This document shows, one piece after another, positions 53,100-62,114 of a stretch of 64,000 nucleotides of DNA. Source of the stretch: Pseudomonas silesiensis. Lineage in GTDB: Bacteria; Pseudomonadota; Gammaproteobacteria; Pseudomonadales; Pseudomonadaceae. The position numbers were made by a program, and so were the translations under genes. The notes beneath the pieces are model-generated. The model did not search any database and had not been told where the DNA came from. It was given only the letters and a program-made list of their open reading frames with translations. The stretch lies in the NCBI RefSeq assembly GCF_001661075.1, contig NZ_CP014870.1, forward strand, positions 4,484,501-4,548,500, in the 5' to 3' direction. The first letter of the stretch is position 1. Each line of letters begins with the position of its first letter.

Positions 53100-53903
53100 A
53101 TGTCTATTCCCGCATTCGGTCTGGGTACGTTTCGCTTGCAAGGCCAGGTGGTCATCGATTCGGTGAGCGCTGGCCTTGAGCTCGGCTACCGGGCCATCGA
53201 TACCGCGCAAATCTACGAGAACGAAGCCGAGGTCGGGCAAGCCATAGCGGCCAGCGGCATTGCCCGTGAACACCTGTTCATCACCAGCAAGATCTGGGTC
53301 GCCAATTTTGCCAGGGACCGCCTGATCGACAGTCTCAAGGACAGCCTGCATAAACTGCAGACCGACTACCTGGACCTGACCCTGATCCATTGGCCGTCGC
53401 CGGAAGACCAGGTGCCGCTGGAAGAATTCATGGGCGCCCTGCTCGAAGCCAAAGAGCTCGGCCTGACCCGGCAGATCGGCGTGTCCAACTTCACCGTCGA
53501 CCTGATGAAACAGGCAATCGCTGCGGTCGGTGCCGAGAACATCGCCACCAACCAGATCGAGCTGCACCCGTACCTGCAAAACCGCAAGGTCGTCGAGTTC
53601 GCGCAAAGCCAGGGCATCCGGATCACCTCGTACATGACCCTGGCCTACGGTGAAGTACTCAAGGACCCGGTCATCCGGCAGATCGCCGATCGCCTGCAGG
53701 CGACGCCGGCACAGGTCACCCTGGCCTGGGCCGTGCAAATGGGTTACGCCGTGATTCCCTCGTCCACCAAACGGGCCAATCTGGCCAGCAACCTGAAAGC
53801 CTGCGCGATGAAGTTGAACGACGCCGACATGGCCTTGATCGCTGGCATGGATCGCGGCCAACGGTTGACCAGCCCCAAGGGCATTGCCCCGAACTGGGAT
53901 TGA
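53100..53903 (+). CDS. dkgB: 2,5-diketo-D-gluconate reductase B / aldo-keto reductase
   Basis: A 267-residue NADPH-dependent aldo-keto reductase, identical in length to E. coli DkgB and very alike throughout ([45 protein letters not shown]). The catalytic tetrad is Asp34, Tyr39, Lys64, His97 (LIHWPSP). The start at 53100 follows TGGAG. It reduces 2,5-diketogluconate and small aldehydes such as methylglyoxal in related species. Its stop is 3 bases from the convergent end of the BvgS-like gene. Confidence 0.92.
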   Translation: MSIPAFGLGTFRLQGQVVIDSVSAGLELGYRAIDTAQIYENEAEVGQAIAASGIAREHLFITSKIWVANFARDRLIDSLKDSLHKLQTDYLDLTLIHWPSPEDQVPLEEFMGALLEAKELGLTRQIGVSNFTVDLMKQAIAAVGAENIATNQIELHPYLQNRKVVEFAQSQGIRITSYMTLAYGEVLKDPVIRQIADRLQATPAQVTLAWAVQMGYAVIPSSTKRANLASNLKACAMKLNDADMALIAGMDRGQRLTSPKGIAPNWD

Positions 53904-53906
53904 ACC

Positions 53907-56900
53907 TCAGCCCGATGCGAGGCGTTGATCCAGGCGCGTCATGGCCTGTTGCAACTGATCGACGGCCTCGTCGATCAGTGCCGCACAGCCCTCGCCACAG
54001 GCCCGCTCCAGTTGCTCGCAACACTGGATCAGCCTGGCCGCGCGAACCATCAGCGCGCCGCCCTTGATCCGGTGCGCCAGTATCGGCAAATCCTGGAGAT
54101 TGCGACTGGCGTGCAGCTGCAGCAGAAGCTCGCGATCAGCGCGGTTGGCCACCGCCAGATCGCGCAGCAATTGTTCGATCAGCTCACGGTCTTCACCGAC
54201 GTAGTGTTCCAGGCCGCTCAGGTCGATCTCGGCCGTGGCAGGAGCGTCGATCACACTGGGCAATTCGCCGGCAAATCTCGAGGCCAGCCAGGCACTCAGA
54301 TCGGCCAGTCGGATGGGTTTGAACAGGCAGTCGTCCATCCCCGCCTCAACGCAGCGGATTTTTTCCTCGGGCTGCGCATTGGCGGTAAATCCCAGAATCA
54401 GCGTCGGTTGCAATCCCTGGACCCGCTCCTCATCGCGAATCGCCCCCGCCAATTCATAACCACTGATCAGCGGCATGTTGCAGTCGGTAATGATCAGATC
54501 GAACTCATGTTCGCGCCATTGCGCCAAGCCGCGCTCGCCGTCCTCGGCCTCGAGCACCTGGTGGCCGAGAAAACTCAGCTGCCGTGACAGCAACAGGCGA
54601 TTGGCCGGGTAATCGTCCACCACCAGGATCACCAGCGACCGGGTGGGCAGCTGAACTTCGCTGGCGGGGGACTCGCGCGAAGGCAAGGGTTGCAACGCCA
54701 CCAGTTCCAGGCTGACGTCGATCCGGGTGCCCTGCCCGAGAACGCTGGCGAGCTGCAAGCGCCCCCCCATCATTTCGCACAAGGAGCGGCTGATCACCAA
54801 CCCCAGGCCGGAACCGTTGCGGCCGGACTGCTGGCTGTTGCCGCCCTGAACGAACGGGCTGAACAAGCGCTGCTGATCCAGGGTGCCGATGCCGATACCG
54901 CTGTCTTCAATGCACACACTGACCGCCAGATGCCCCGACCGGGCAGGCTCGACCCTCAGCGTCAGGCTCACCTCACCTTCGTGGGTGAACTTGATGGCAT
55001 TGCTCAACAGATTGGACAGCACCTGCTTGAAGCGTGTGGAGTCGATCAACACGTCGCAGTCGCTGTGCCGGTCCAGATCGACTCGCCACGCAAGGTGCTT
55101 CTGCCGGGCCAGGCCTTCGAAAACCCGACACACCGATTCCACCAGCGTGCGCAGGTTGGCTCGGTCAGGGGTCAGCGACAAATGCCCGGATTCGATGCGG
55201 GCGATGTCCAGGATGTCGCCGATCAACGCCAGCAACTGTTGCCCGGCAGTCGATGCCACTTCAATCGCGGCCCGGTCGGCAACGCCCTCCTGAGCCTGCT
55301 TCTGCGCCAGCTCGAGCATCCCGATCAGGGCATTCATCGGCGTGCGGATCTCATGGCTCATGGTTGCCAGAAACGTGGTCTTGGCCCGATTGGCCTCGTC
55401 GGCGGCGTCCTTGGCGTCCTGCAGTTGGCTGAGCAGCAGTTGGCGCTGGCGGATCTGCCGGCGCTGATAACCGATCCAGGCCAGGGCGAGCACCAGCAAG
55501 ACGCCAGCGCCGACAAATGCTTGAACGATAGCCTGACGATGACGCAGCCAGAAGCTTTGTTCCACCATCAGATCATTGCGCCAGTAGAGGGTCAGGTCAT
55601 CGATCTCTTCGGGGTCGATACTGAGCAGCGCCTTGTCCAGGATCGAATGCAGCTCCACGGCCTCGCGACTGGTGGCCAGGGTACTGCGGGCGGGATCGGT
55701 GCCGACGGTGCTGGTCACCCGCAGCTGATCCCGATAACGCCGGGAAATCATGTAGCGGGCAGCGATCAATGAGTTGATCCCGCCATCGGCCTCGCCCCGG
55801 GCGACCATTTCCATCGCATCCGCGGTCAGGGGGGCATTGACCAGCCTGATCTGCGGAAAATGCTGACGAATGAATTCACCGGCACTGTTGCCTTGGGTAA
55901 CCGCCAGGGTTTTGCCGGCCATCTCATCCAGGGTCGTGGGATTGTTCGGCCCCGAGCGAGTCACCAGCACATTCGGGCTGGTGAGGAATGGGCGAGTGAA
56001 GCGCAACCCGGCCTCACGTTCGATACTGGGGCTGATCCCCGCCACCAGATCGACCTCTCCGGTCTTGAGCGACTCCAACATTTCAGCGATAGATCTGGCT
56101 GGCCGTATATCGAACTGCAAGCCGGTGCGCAGACTGATTTTGTCCAGTACATCAGCACTGATGCCGCGGAACTTGCCATCGCTGTCGATAAACGAAATCG
56201 GCAGGATGTTTTCGTTCATTGCTACGGTTGCACGGGGATGTCGATCGAGCCAACGCTGCTCGGCCTCGCTCAATTGCAGCGCTTGCGTACCCGGCATGGA
56301 CGTCCCGTTGGCGCCCCATCGACGCAGGATATTCATGTGTTCATTGGTGCTCACCGCCGCCAGCGCGCTGTTGACGATGCGATGCAAGGGTGGGTTGTCG
56401 CGGGCCATCGCAAACGCAAAGCGACCGGACTCCATGGACGAAAAATCGGCCAGCTGCACGTTGTTGAGGTAATTCTTGCTGATCAGGTAATGGGCGCTGA
56501 TCGCGTCGCCCAGATAGACGTCCGCTTGCTGGAACGCCACGGCCCCCACCGCGCTCAGGGTGGAGGGAAACAATTGCACGCTGGCCTGGGGATAGAACGC
56601 CTGCACCCTGTGTTCAGGCAAATAATGGTACAACGTCGCCAGCCGTTTGCCGGCCAGGTCCGGGTCCAGCGGCTGCGATGACTCGGTGCGCGTCACCAGC
56701 ACCGGTTGGTCGACCGCATAGGCACTGGACATGCGCAGCGCTGTGTTTTCGGCCTCATAGCTATTGGCCGTACCGAGCAAATCCGCGCTGCCTTGCTTGA
56801 TTGCCCGCACCGCGTCTTCTCGCGATGGGTAGCGCTGAACGTCGATCGCTACGTTCAGGAGCTGCTGCAGCAGACCGGCATAGTCAGCCGTCAATCCCTC

Positions 56901-57161
56901 GTAGTCAGTGCCGGTGGTCGTGATGTCGAAGGGGGGATAATCCGGTGCGGAGACGGCGAGCACCAATCGGCCCTTCTGCCGCAGCCAGCGTGAGTCGGTC
57001 TCTGACAGTTTGACGACCTGCCCCTCGGCACTGGAGCGACCCAGCAAATTCAGGCTCTGCGGTTGCGGTTGCAGTTGCGGCTGCGCACAGACACTCGATA
57101 TCCAGAGATATCCCGGTAGCAGGAGGATCACCAGGCTGCGCCAACGCTGCAAGATGCTCAT
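53907..57161 (-). CDS. BvgS/EvgS-type hybrid sensor kinase
   Basis: A 1084-residue unorthodox kinase. Signal or anchor segment (about 8-26), two periplasmic venus-flytrap domains of the SBP_bac_3 type (about 65-285 and 310-535), a membrane helix (about 545-565), a coiled linker, HisKA with His603 ([14 protein letters not shown]), HATPase ([18 protein letters not shown]), a receiver with Asp893 (IITDCNMP), and an HPt domain with His1030 ([13 protein letters not shown]). There is no PAS domain between the helix and HisKA, as in EvgS rather than BvgS. It starts directly after the response-regulator gene. Confidence 0.92.
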   Translation of the reverse strand: MSILQRWRSLVILLLPGYLWISSVCAQPQLQPQPQSLNLLGRSSAEGQVVKLSETDSRWLRQKGRLVLAVSAPDYPPFDITTTGTDYEGLTADYAGLLQQLLNVAIDVQRYPSREDAVRAIKQGSADLLGTANSYEAENTALRMSSAYAVDQPVLVTRTESSQPLDPDLAGKRLATLYHYLPEHRVQAFYPQASVQLFPSTLSAVGAVAFQQADVYLGDAISAHYLISKNYLNNVQLADFSSMESGRFAFAMARDNPPLHRIVNSALAAVSTNEHMNILRRWGANGTSMPGTQALQLSEAEQRWLDRHPRATVAMNENILPISFIDSDGKFRGISADVLDKISLRTGLQFDIRPARSIAEMLESLKTGEVDLVAGISPSIEREAGLRFTRPFLTSPNVLVTRSGPNNPTTLDEMAGKTLAVTQGNSAGEFIRQHFPQIRLVNAPLTADAMEMVARGEADGGINSLIAARYMISRRYRDQLRVTSTVGTDPARSTLATSREAVELHSILDKALLSIDPEEIDDLTLYWRNDLMVEQSFWLRHRQAIVQAFVGAGVLLVLALAWIGYQRRQIRQRQLLLSQLQDAKDAADEANRAKTTFLATMSHEIRTPMNALIGMLELAQKQAQEGVADRAAIEVASTAGQQLLALIGDILDIARIESGHLSLTPDRANLRTLVESVCRVFEGLARQKHLAWRVDLDRHSDCDVLIDSTRFKQVLSNLLSNAIKFTHEGEVSLTLRVEPARSGHLAVSVCIEDSGIGIGTLDQQRLFSPFVQGGNSQQSGRNGSGLGLVISRSLCEMMGGRLQLASVLGQGTRIDVSLELVALQPLPSRESPASEVQLPTRSLVILVVDDYPANRLLLSRQLSFLGHQVLEAEDGERGLAQWREHEFDLIITDCNMPLISGYELAGAIRDEERVQGLQPTLILGFTANAQPEEKIRCVEAGMDDCLFKPIRLADLSAWLASRFAGELPSVIDAPATAEIDLSGLEHYVGEDRELIEQLLRDLAVANRADRELLLQLHASRNLQDLPILAHRIKGGALMVRAARLIQCCEQLERACGEGCAALIDEAVDQLQQAMTRLDQRLASG

Positions 57162-57797
57162 TCAGATCAGATGATTGCGCAGGGCGAAATCCCTCAGGTG
57201 CACCGGGGACTGCACATTGAGTTTTTCTATGGTCCGGGTCTTGTAGGTGCTGACCGTCTTGTGGCTCAAATTCATGATTTCGGCGATGGCCTTGTTGCTC
57301 ATGCCATGGGCCAGATACTGAAAGATCGTCAATTCCCGGTCGGAGAGTTTGTCGATCAACTCTTTCTCGCTGCGTTGCAAGCTGTTCATCGACACCGAGC
57401 TCGAAGGCAGCCTGGCGAAATAGCTATAACCGGCCATGACCGCCTGCACGGCCTTGTGCAGATGTTCCAGGTCATTGGCCTTGGACACATACGCCGCGGC
57501 ACCGGCACGCATGCAACGATCCTGATAAAACAGGCCTTCCAGGGAGGTAAACACCACGACCCGGCACGACACTTCACCGGACTGGATCCGTGCCAGCACC
57601 TCAAGCCCGTCCAGCGAGGGCATGATCAGATCCTGCACCACCAGGTCAGGTTTATGTTCGCGGATCATCGACAAGACCTCGTTACCGCTGGACACCTCGT
57701 AGATCTGTTTGAACCCCTCCTGTCTGAGCAAGATTTTCACTGCAGCGCGAACCACCGGATGATCGTCCGCTATCAGCGCTGACTTCGCTGACTTCAT
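57162..57797 (-). CDS. NarL/LuxR-type response regulator (BvgA/EvgA-like)
   Basis: A 211-residue regulator. Receiver with Asp11/Asp12 acidic pair, phospho-acceptor Asp56 (LVVQDLIMP), Thr in VVFTSLEG and Lys in AYVSKAND. The LuxR helix-turn-helix (about 145-205) reads LSDRELTIFQYLAHGMSNKAIAEIMNLSHKTVSTYKTRTIEKL. The start at 57797 has GGGAG upstream. Its stop is adjacent to the kinase start, so it is the cognate output of the phosphorelay. Confidence 0.92.
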   Translation of the reverse strand: MKSAKSALIADDHPVVRAAVKILLRQEGFKQIYEVSSGNEVLSMIREHKPDLVVQDLIMPSLDGLEVLARIQSGEVSCRVVVFTSLEGLFYQDRCMRAGAAAYVSKANDLEHLHKAVQAVMAGYSYFARLPSSSVSMNSLQRSEKELIDKLSDRELTIFQYLAHGMSNKAIAEIMNLSHKTVSTYKTRTIEKLNVQSPVHLRDFALRNHLI

Positions 57798-57906
57798 GGC
57801 AACTCCCTGTGCAAAGGCACTACGAGTGGGCAATCAATGCCCTTGGGACAGGCCCGGGTTAACACAACGGCTGCGCAGAGACTGTTGCATGGAATTTCGG
57901 GTGAAT

Positions 57907-58320
57907 CTACCTGACAGAAATGACAGTGCCGACCAACGGTAGTGGGCGATCGATGATCGCCATCAGCCGTTCGATGGACGCAAGATCCGGCAGCGATTCA
58001 TGGCTCACTTGAACCTTCTGCTGCCCGCAGGCCGGGATCGGCGGCAGATGCGCCTGTTGACCGTCGTAGATCAGGGCGTAATGGACCTGCGGGTTATCGA
58101 GGAAAAAATCGAGCAAGTCCAACGCGCCGCCGGCCAACGACGCATGGATGACCACCAGATCGAATGGCGTGGCACTGTATTCGACCAGCGTCAGCAGCTC
58201 CGCCAGGTTATGCACCGGTGCCACCCGGTAATAGCCGAGCCGGTTGAACAGGCGCTCGATTCTCATCCGCTGAAAATGTTGCTCATCGGCAATCAGGATA
58301 CGTAACGCTTGGTTCGACAA
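57907..58320 (-). CDS. Receiver-like protein lacking the phospho-acceptor Asp
   Basis: A 137-residue single-domain protein with a response-regulator receiver fold. The start RILIADEQHFQRMRIERLFNRLGY has the acidic pair Asp12/Glu13. The position of the phospho-acceptor reads FDLVVIHASLAGG with His59 where Asp is expected. The distal switch Lys is also not obvious. It cannot be phosphorylated in the normal way, but could bind partners. Start TTG at 58320 has GGGGG about 5 bases upstream; the longer frame at 58359 also begins with TTG. It lies 109 bases before the LuxR-type regulator, same strand, so it is probably part of that operon. Confidence 0.7.
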   Translation of the reverse strand: MSNQALRILIADEQHFQRMRIERLFNRLGYYRVAPVHNLAELLTLVEYSATPFDLVVIHASLAGGALDLLDFFLDNPQVHYALIYDGQQAHLPPIPACGQQKVQVSHESLPDLASIERLMAIIDRPLPLVGTVISVR

Positions 58321-58529
58321 CGGAGCCCCCGGCAGGGTGTGAGTTTCGTGAGGGCACAAGGCTACTTAAGAGCCGGCAAGCTTTCTGTAGGACTATTCCG
58401 AAAATCGGGAGCGCTTGATCCGGAGTCGTGTAGGGATGTTATAGGGCTAGCGAGTAAACGCTGCGCTGGGGGAAATTGCGGTGTGTTTCAGGAAGGGTTC
58501 AGGATTGTGGATTTGTGATGCTTTTCAGG
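58321..58529. other. Gap without a supported gene
   Basis: A 209-base stretch before a REP pair. An open frame on the plus strand overlaps the divergent 5' region of the pseudo-receiver gene but has no family-like sequence or ribosome binding site. The promoter of the pseudo-receiver operon should lie here; none was assigned. Confidence 0.4.
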
Positions 58530-58636
58530 GCCTCATCGCGAGCAAGCTCGCTCCCACAGGGGATCATCTGTGAACACAGAATGGGTGTACGACAGCGATC
58601 AACTGTGGGAGCGAGCTTGCTCGCGATAGCGGCCTC
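58530..58636. repeat. REP/BIME inverted pair
   Basis: Arms GCCTCATCGCGAGCAAGCTC (58530 onward) and its complement ending GCGATAGCGGCCTC near 58636, inverted relative to each other. Confidence 0.85.
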
Positions 58637-58651
58637 ATAGGCGCTACATAT

Positions 58652-59989
58652 TTAGCTGGCAGCCGCGAGCAGCAAATCCATCACCGACCGCCCCTGCCCC
58701 CGCGCCTTGCCATGCTCATACAACGAACCGGCAATCTCATCGGCACGAATCGGCAGGATCGACAACAAGGTGTCGCTCAAGCCATGACTGGCCTGGCAGA
58801 AGCCCTGCATATAGATACCGGCCCTGCAGCGCTCGTCGGTGATGAGTTTGTAGTTGCGATCCACTTCGAAATCACCCAGGTACTGTTCCAGTGGCGCCAG
58901 CAGCTTGCGGTGCATCTGCCGCTCGTAACCGGTGGCCAGCACCACGGCATCGTAATGCCGCACCGTGACTTCACCGGTGGCATTGTTGCGCACGGCCAGT
59001 TCGATGCCGCGCTCGGTGGCGGTGGCTTTTTCCAGGGTGGTCAGGGTGCGGAACGCATGGCGGGCGATGCCCGAGACTTTCTGCCGGTAGAAGATGCCGT
59101 AGATGCGCTCGATCAGGTCGATGTCGACCACCGAGTAGTTGGTGTTGTGGTACTCGTTGACCAGACGCTCGCGCTCGCTGCTCGCCTGCTGGAACACCAG
59201 GTCGGTGAATTCCGGCGAGAACACTTCGTTGACGAACGGACTGTCATCGGCCGGTTTCAGTGCCGAGCCGCGCAGGATCATGTCCACCTGCACTGACGGA
59301 TAGCTGTCGTTCAGGTCGATGAAGGCTTCCGCCGCGCTCTGCCCGCCACCAATGATCGCAATGCTCATCGGTTGGTTGTTCACACAGGGCTGTCTGGCCA
59401 TCTGTGTCAGGTACTGGGAGTGATGGAATACGCGGCTGTCGTTCTTCAGTGCCTTGAACGCTTCGGGAATGCGCGGGGTGCCGCCGGCGCTGACCACCAC
59501 TGAACGGGTGGTGCGCACGTGCTGCTGGCCCTGGGTATCGCGCGAGATCACCCGCAGCGCTTCGACCTGCTGGTTGTGCAACACCGGCTCGATGGTCAGC
59601 ACTTCTTCACCGTAGCGGCTCTGCGCATCGAACTGCGCGGCGACCCAGCGCAGGTAATCGTTGTACTCCATGCGGCACGGATAAAAGGTGCCGAGGTTGA
59701 TGAAGTCCACCAGACGACCGTGGTGCTTGAGATAATTGACGAACGAGTAAGGGCTGGTCGGGTTGCGCAGGGTCACCAGGTCTTTGAGGAAGGAAATCTG
59801 CAACTCGCTCTGGGTCACCAGGGTGTTGCCGTGCCAGCGATAATCGGCCTGCTTGTCGAGAAACACGACATCCAGTTCGCCCTGGCTCGGCCCACGCTCT
59901 TGCAGAGCGATGGCCAGCGCCAGGTTCGAAGGGCCGAAACCGACGCCGATCAGGTCGTGAACGATGGGCGATGAAATTGCCTGTGTCAT
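58652..59989 (-). CDS. pvdA: L-ornithine N5-monooxygenase
   Basis: A 445-residue flavoenzyme that hydroxylates the side-chain nitrogen of ornithine with NADPH and O2, the first step to the hydroxamate groups of pyoverdine. FAD motif GVGFGPSNLALA (15-26), NADPH motif IAIIGGGQSAAEAF, and the substrate-loop ATGYERQMH at the far end. The start at 59989 matches the PvdA N-terminus (MTQAISSPIVHDLIGVGFGP) and length (PAO1: 443). A longer upstream frame includes the promoter. An exact PvdS box precedes it. Confidence 0.93.
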   Translation of the reverse strand: MTQAISSPIVHDLIGVGFGPSNLALAIALQERGPSQGELDVVFLDKQADYRWHGNTLVTQSELQISFLKDLVTLRNPTSPYSFVNYLKHHGRLVDFINLGTFYPCRMEYNDYLRWVAAQFDAQSRYGEEVLTIEPVLHNQQVEALRVISRDTQGQQHVRTTRSVVVSAGGTPRIPEAFKALKNDSRVFHHSQYLTQMARQPCVNNQPMSIAIIGGGQSAAEAFIDLNDSYPSVQVDMILRGSALKPADDSPFVNEVFSPEFTDLVFQQASSERERLVNEYHNTNYSVVDIDLIERIYGIFYRQKVSGIARHAFRTLTTLEKATATERGIELAVRNNATGEVTVRHYDAVVLATGYERQMHRKLLAPLEQYLGDFEVDRNYKLITDERCRAGIYMQGFCQASHGLSDTLLSILPIRADEIAGSLYEHGKARGQGRSVMDLLLAAAS

Positions 59990-60085
59990 TTCCAGTGTCC
60001 TCTGGATGAACCCCCCAGCAGTGGGGCGTAAGCCTAATGACCTGACCGGCCTGGAGCAGGACAGCAGATCGTCTGTTGATAGGGA

Positions 60086-60109
60086 ACGAGGACAATGAAA
60101 CAAAATTTA
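60086..60109 (-). promoter_or_regulatory. PvdS (iron-starvation) box of pvdA
   Basis: On the minus strand TAAAT (60109-60105), exactly 16 bases, CGT (60088-60086). This is the consensus bound by RNA polymerase with sigma PvdS. It lies about 96 bases before the pvdA start. Confidence 0.85.
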
Positions 60110-60137
60110 ATATAGTTTTTTCACCAGCCCGACGAGC

Positions 60138-60620
60138 TCAGTGGGCATCCCACTGCCGCATCCGTACCCGGCAATGCTTCATGGCGTTGACAATGTGCTT
60201 CTCCACCAGCGCCCGGGAAATCCCCAGCTGTTGGGCGATTTCGGGGTGGGACAAGCCATCGATCTTGCGCAGCAGGAAACTCTCCCGGCACAGCCGCGGC
60301 AGTTCCGCCAGGGCGCGCTGGAGCATGTCCAGGCGCTGGCCGTGATCGAGACTGTTATGCGGCGAGGGGGTGAAGTAGCGTTCTTCGTTGTCGAGCACGT
60401 CCAGGGATTCGACCTGACGCAGGGCATTGCGCCGATGGTCATCGATCACCAGATTCAGCGCGGTGCGATAGAGGAAGGCCCTGGGCTGCTCGATCGGCGT
60501 GTCGCTGGAGCGCTCCAGTATCCGCAGATAAGCGTCATGCACCACATCTTCGGCCACCTGACGGTTGCCCAGCTTGGCGTTCAGGAAACACACCAGCTCG
60601 CGATAGTAGTTTTCCAACAT
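60138..60620 (-). CDS. fpvI: ECF sigma factor FpvI
   Basis: A 160-residue ECF sigma factor. Region 2: YYRELVCFLNAKLGNRQVAEDVVHDAYLRILE and QPRAFLYRTALNLVIDDHRR. Region 4: LAELPRLCRESFLLRKIDGLSHPEIAQQLGIS. The place between pvdA and pvdR matches PA2387 (fpvI), which drives transcription of the ferripyoverdine receptor fpvA. It is not PvdS, whose sequence is clearly different. The start at 60620 (MLENYYREL) gives the usual length, but its Shine-Dalgarno is very close; 60650 is an alternative. AT-rich DNA at 60714-60742 upstream may hold a Fur box. No fpvR follows. Confidence 0.82.
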   Translation of the reverse strand: MLENYYRELVCFLNAKLGNRQVAEDVVHDAYLRILERSSDTPIEQPRAFLYRTALNLVIDDHRRNALRQVESLDVLDNEERYFTPSPHNSLDHGQRLDMLQRALAELPRLCRESFLLRKIDGLSHPEIAQQLGISRALVEKHIVNAMKHCRVRMRQWDAH

Positions 60621-60808
60621 GACTCCCGGCCGCACCCGTGCGGTTTCCATCCTTGAGCCACCGCGACAACCACCGAAACAGGCAGTGGCACGATAGTGGC
60701 AGTTCGAGTCGCGTAATTTATAGTAATTCTCATATAGATTTAAAGTGTTGCTTTGTCTTGCCCGATAAATAGTCATCATCTATACGTGTTGCGCGATGTG
60801 TCGGAAGC

Positions 60809-60832
60809 TAAATTCCCCGGTACTTTCCTCGT
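60809..60832 (+). promoter_or_regulatory. PvdS (iron-starvation) box of pvdRT
   Basis: TAAAT (60809-60813), exactly 16 bases, CGT (60830-60832). It lies 109 bases before the pvdR start. Confidence 0.85.
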
Positions 60833-60941
60833 TTACCACACAGCTCCCCGTCTCTGCCGATCCTTCGGCAGCGTTCTGCCGCTGCCTGATTAATCTGTGC
60901 AGGGAGAACGAGGGGCCGATATTCATTGGCCGGAACCCTGC

Positions 60942-62114
60942 ATGAAACGTCCCCGACAGACCCGCCGCGCCCTGCTTGCAGCACTGTGTCTGATCCCTGT
61001 TATCGCCATCGCCGCCTGGCAGATCATCCCGCCAGGTCGCGACCAGTTCGCCACCATCCCCGTGACCCGGGGCGACATCGAAAGCAGCGTCACAGCCCTG
61101 GGCACGTTGCAACCGCGGCGTTATGTCGACGTGGGCGCCCAGGCGTCGGGGCAGATCCAGAAAATCCACGTGGAAGTCGGCGACCGGGTCAAGGAAGGCC
61201 AGTTGTTGGTGGAAATCGATCCCTCCACGCAACAAGCCAAACTTGATGCCGGGCGTTTCTCCATCGAAAACCTCAAGGCGCAGCTGCAGGAGCAACGGGC
61301 ACAGCACGACCTCGCCCGACAGAAATACCAGCGTCAGCAGCACCTCAAGGCCGGCGGCGCCACCCGCGAAGAAGATGTGCAGACCGCCGAAGCCGAACTG
61401 CGCGCCACCCAGGCCCGCATCGACATGTTCCAGGCGCAGATCCGCCAGGCCCAGGCCAGCCTGCGCAGCGATCAGGCCGAGCTCGGTTATACCCGGATCT
61501 ACGCGCCCATGGGCGGCACCGTGGTCGCACTCGACGCCCGGCAAGGCCAGACCCTCAACGCCCAGCAACAAACGCCGCTGATTCTGCGCATCGCCAAGCT
61601 GTCGCCGATGACCGTCTGGGCCGAGGTGTCCGAAGCCGACATCGGTCACGTCAAACCCGGCATGACGGCCTGGTTCACTACCCTCAGCGGTGGCCAGCGG
61701 CGCTGGAACAGCACCGTACGGCAAATCCTGCCGGTGCCGCCCAAGCCGCTGGACCAGACCAGCCAGGGCGGCGGCAGCCCGGCCAGCTCGAGCAAAAGCG
61801 GGAGCGCGCGCGTGGTGCTGTACACCGTGCTGCTCGACGTCGATAACGCCGACAACGCACTGATGGCGGAAATGACCACCCAAGTGTTCTTTGTCGCCGA
61901 CCAGGCGAAAAATGTCCTCACCGCGCCGATTGCGGCCCTGCAAACCGGCACCCAGGCGCACAGCCAGACCGCCCGGGTGGTCGCGAAAAACGGCAGCATC
62001 GAGCAACGCGATGTGCGCACCGGTATCAGCGATCGCCTGCGGGTTCAGATTATCGAGGGCTTGCAGGAAGGCGATCATCTGTTGATCGGTCCGGCCGACG
62101 GGAGTGGCGGCTGA
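60942..62114 (+). CDS. pvdR: Pyoverdine export adaptor PvdR (MacA-like)
   Basis: A 390-residue periplasmic adaptor of the PvdRT-OpmQ tripartite pump, which exports and recycles pyoverdine. N-terminal membrane anchor (about 8-28), lipoyl half-motifs (PRRYVDVGAQASGQIQKIHVEVGDRVKEGQLLVEIDP and YTRIYAPMGGTVVALDARQGQT) and a Gln/Arg-rich hairpin. The length matches PAO1 PvdR (391). The start at 60942 gives MKRPRQTRRALLAALCL. pvdT starts at the next base after the stop. Confidence 0.92.
   Translation: MKRPRQTRRALLAALCLIPVIAIAAWQIIPPGRDQFATIPVTRGDIESSVTALGTLQPRRYVDVGAQASGQIQKIHVEVGDRVKEGQLLVEIDPSTQQAKLDAGRFSIENLKAQLQEQRAQHDLARQKYQRQQHLKAGGATREEDVQTAEAELRATQARIDMFQAQIRQAQASLRSDQAELGYTRIYAPMGGTVVALDARQGQTLNAQQQTPLILRIAKLSPMTVWAEVSEADIGHVKPGMTAWFTTLSGGQRRWNSTVRQILPVPPKPLDQTSQGGGSPASSSKSGSARVVLYTVLLDVDNADNALMAEMTTQVFFVADQAKNVLTAPIAALQTGTQAHSQTARVVAKNGSIEQRDVRTGISDRLRVQIIEGLQEGDHLLIGPADGSGG

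Noticed and set aside
58309..58518. 69-codon plus-strand frame between the pseudo-receiver and pvdA
   Set aside because: It begins inside the 5' region of the pseudo-receiver gene, has no Shine-Dalgarno and shows no family features.
1581..58636. CRISPR-like reading of the many short repeats
   Set aside because: The repeats are palindromic REP pairs scattered in intergenic gaps. There is no regular spacing, no unique spacers and no cas genes.
60138..60620. Identification of the ECF sigma factor as PvdS
   Set aside because: Its sequence lacks the PvdS N-terminus and region 4 as I remember them, while position and length fit FpvI. PvdS must be encoded elsewhere.
60714..60742. Fur box upstream of fpvI
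   Set aside because: The AT-rich sequence contains GAGAAT-type hexamers but no good 19-base match, so it is only mentioned in the fpvI entry.
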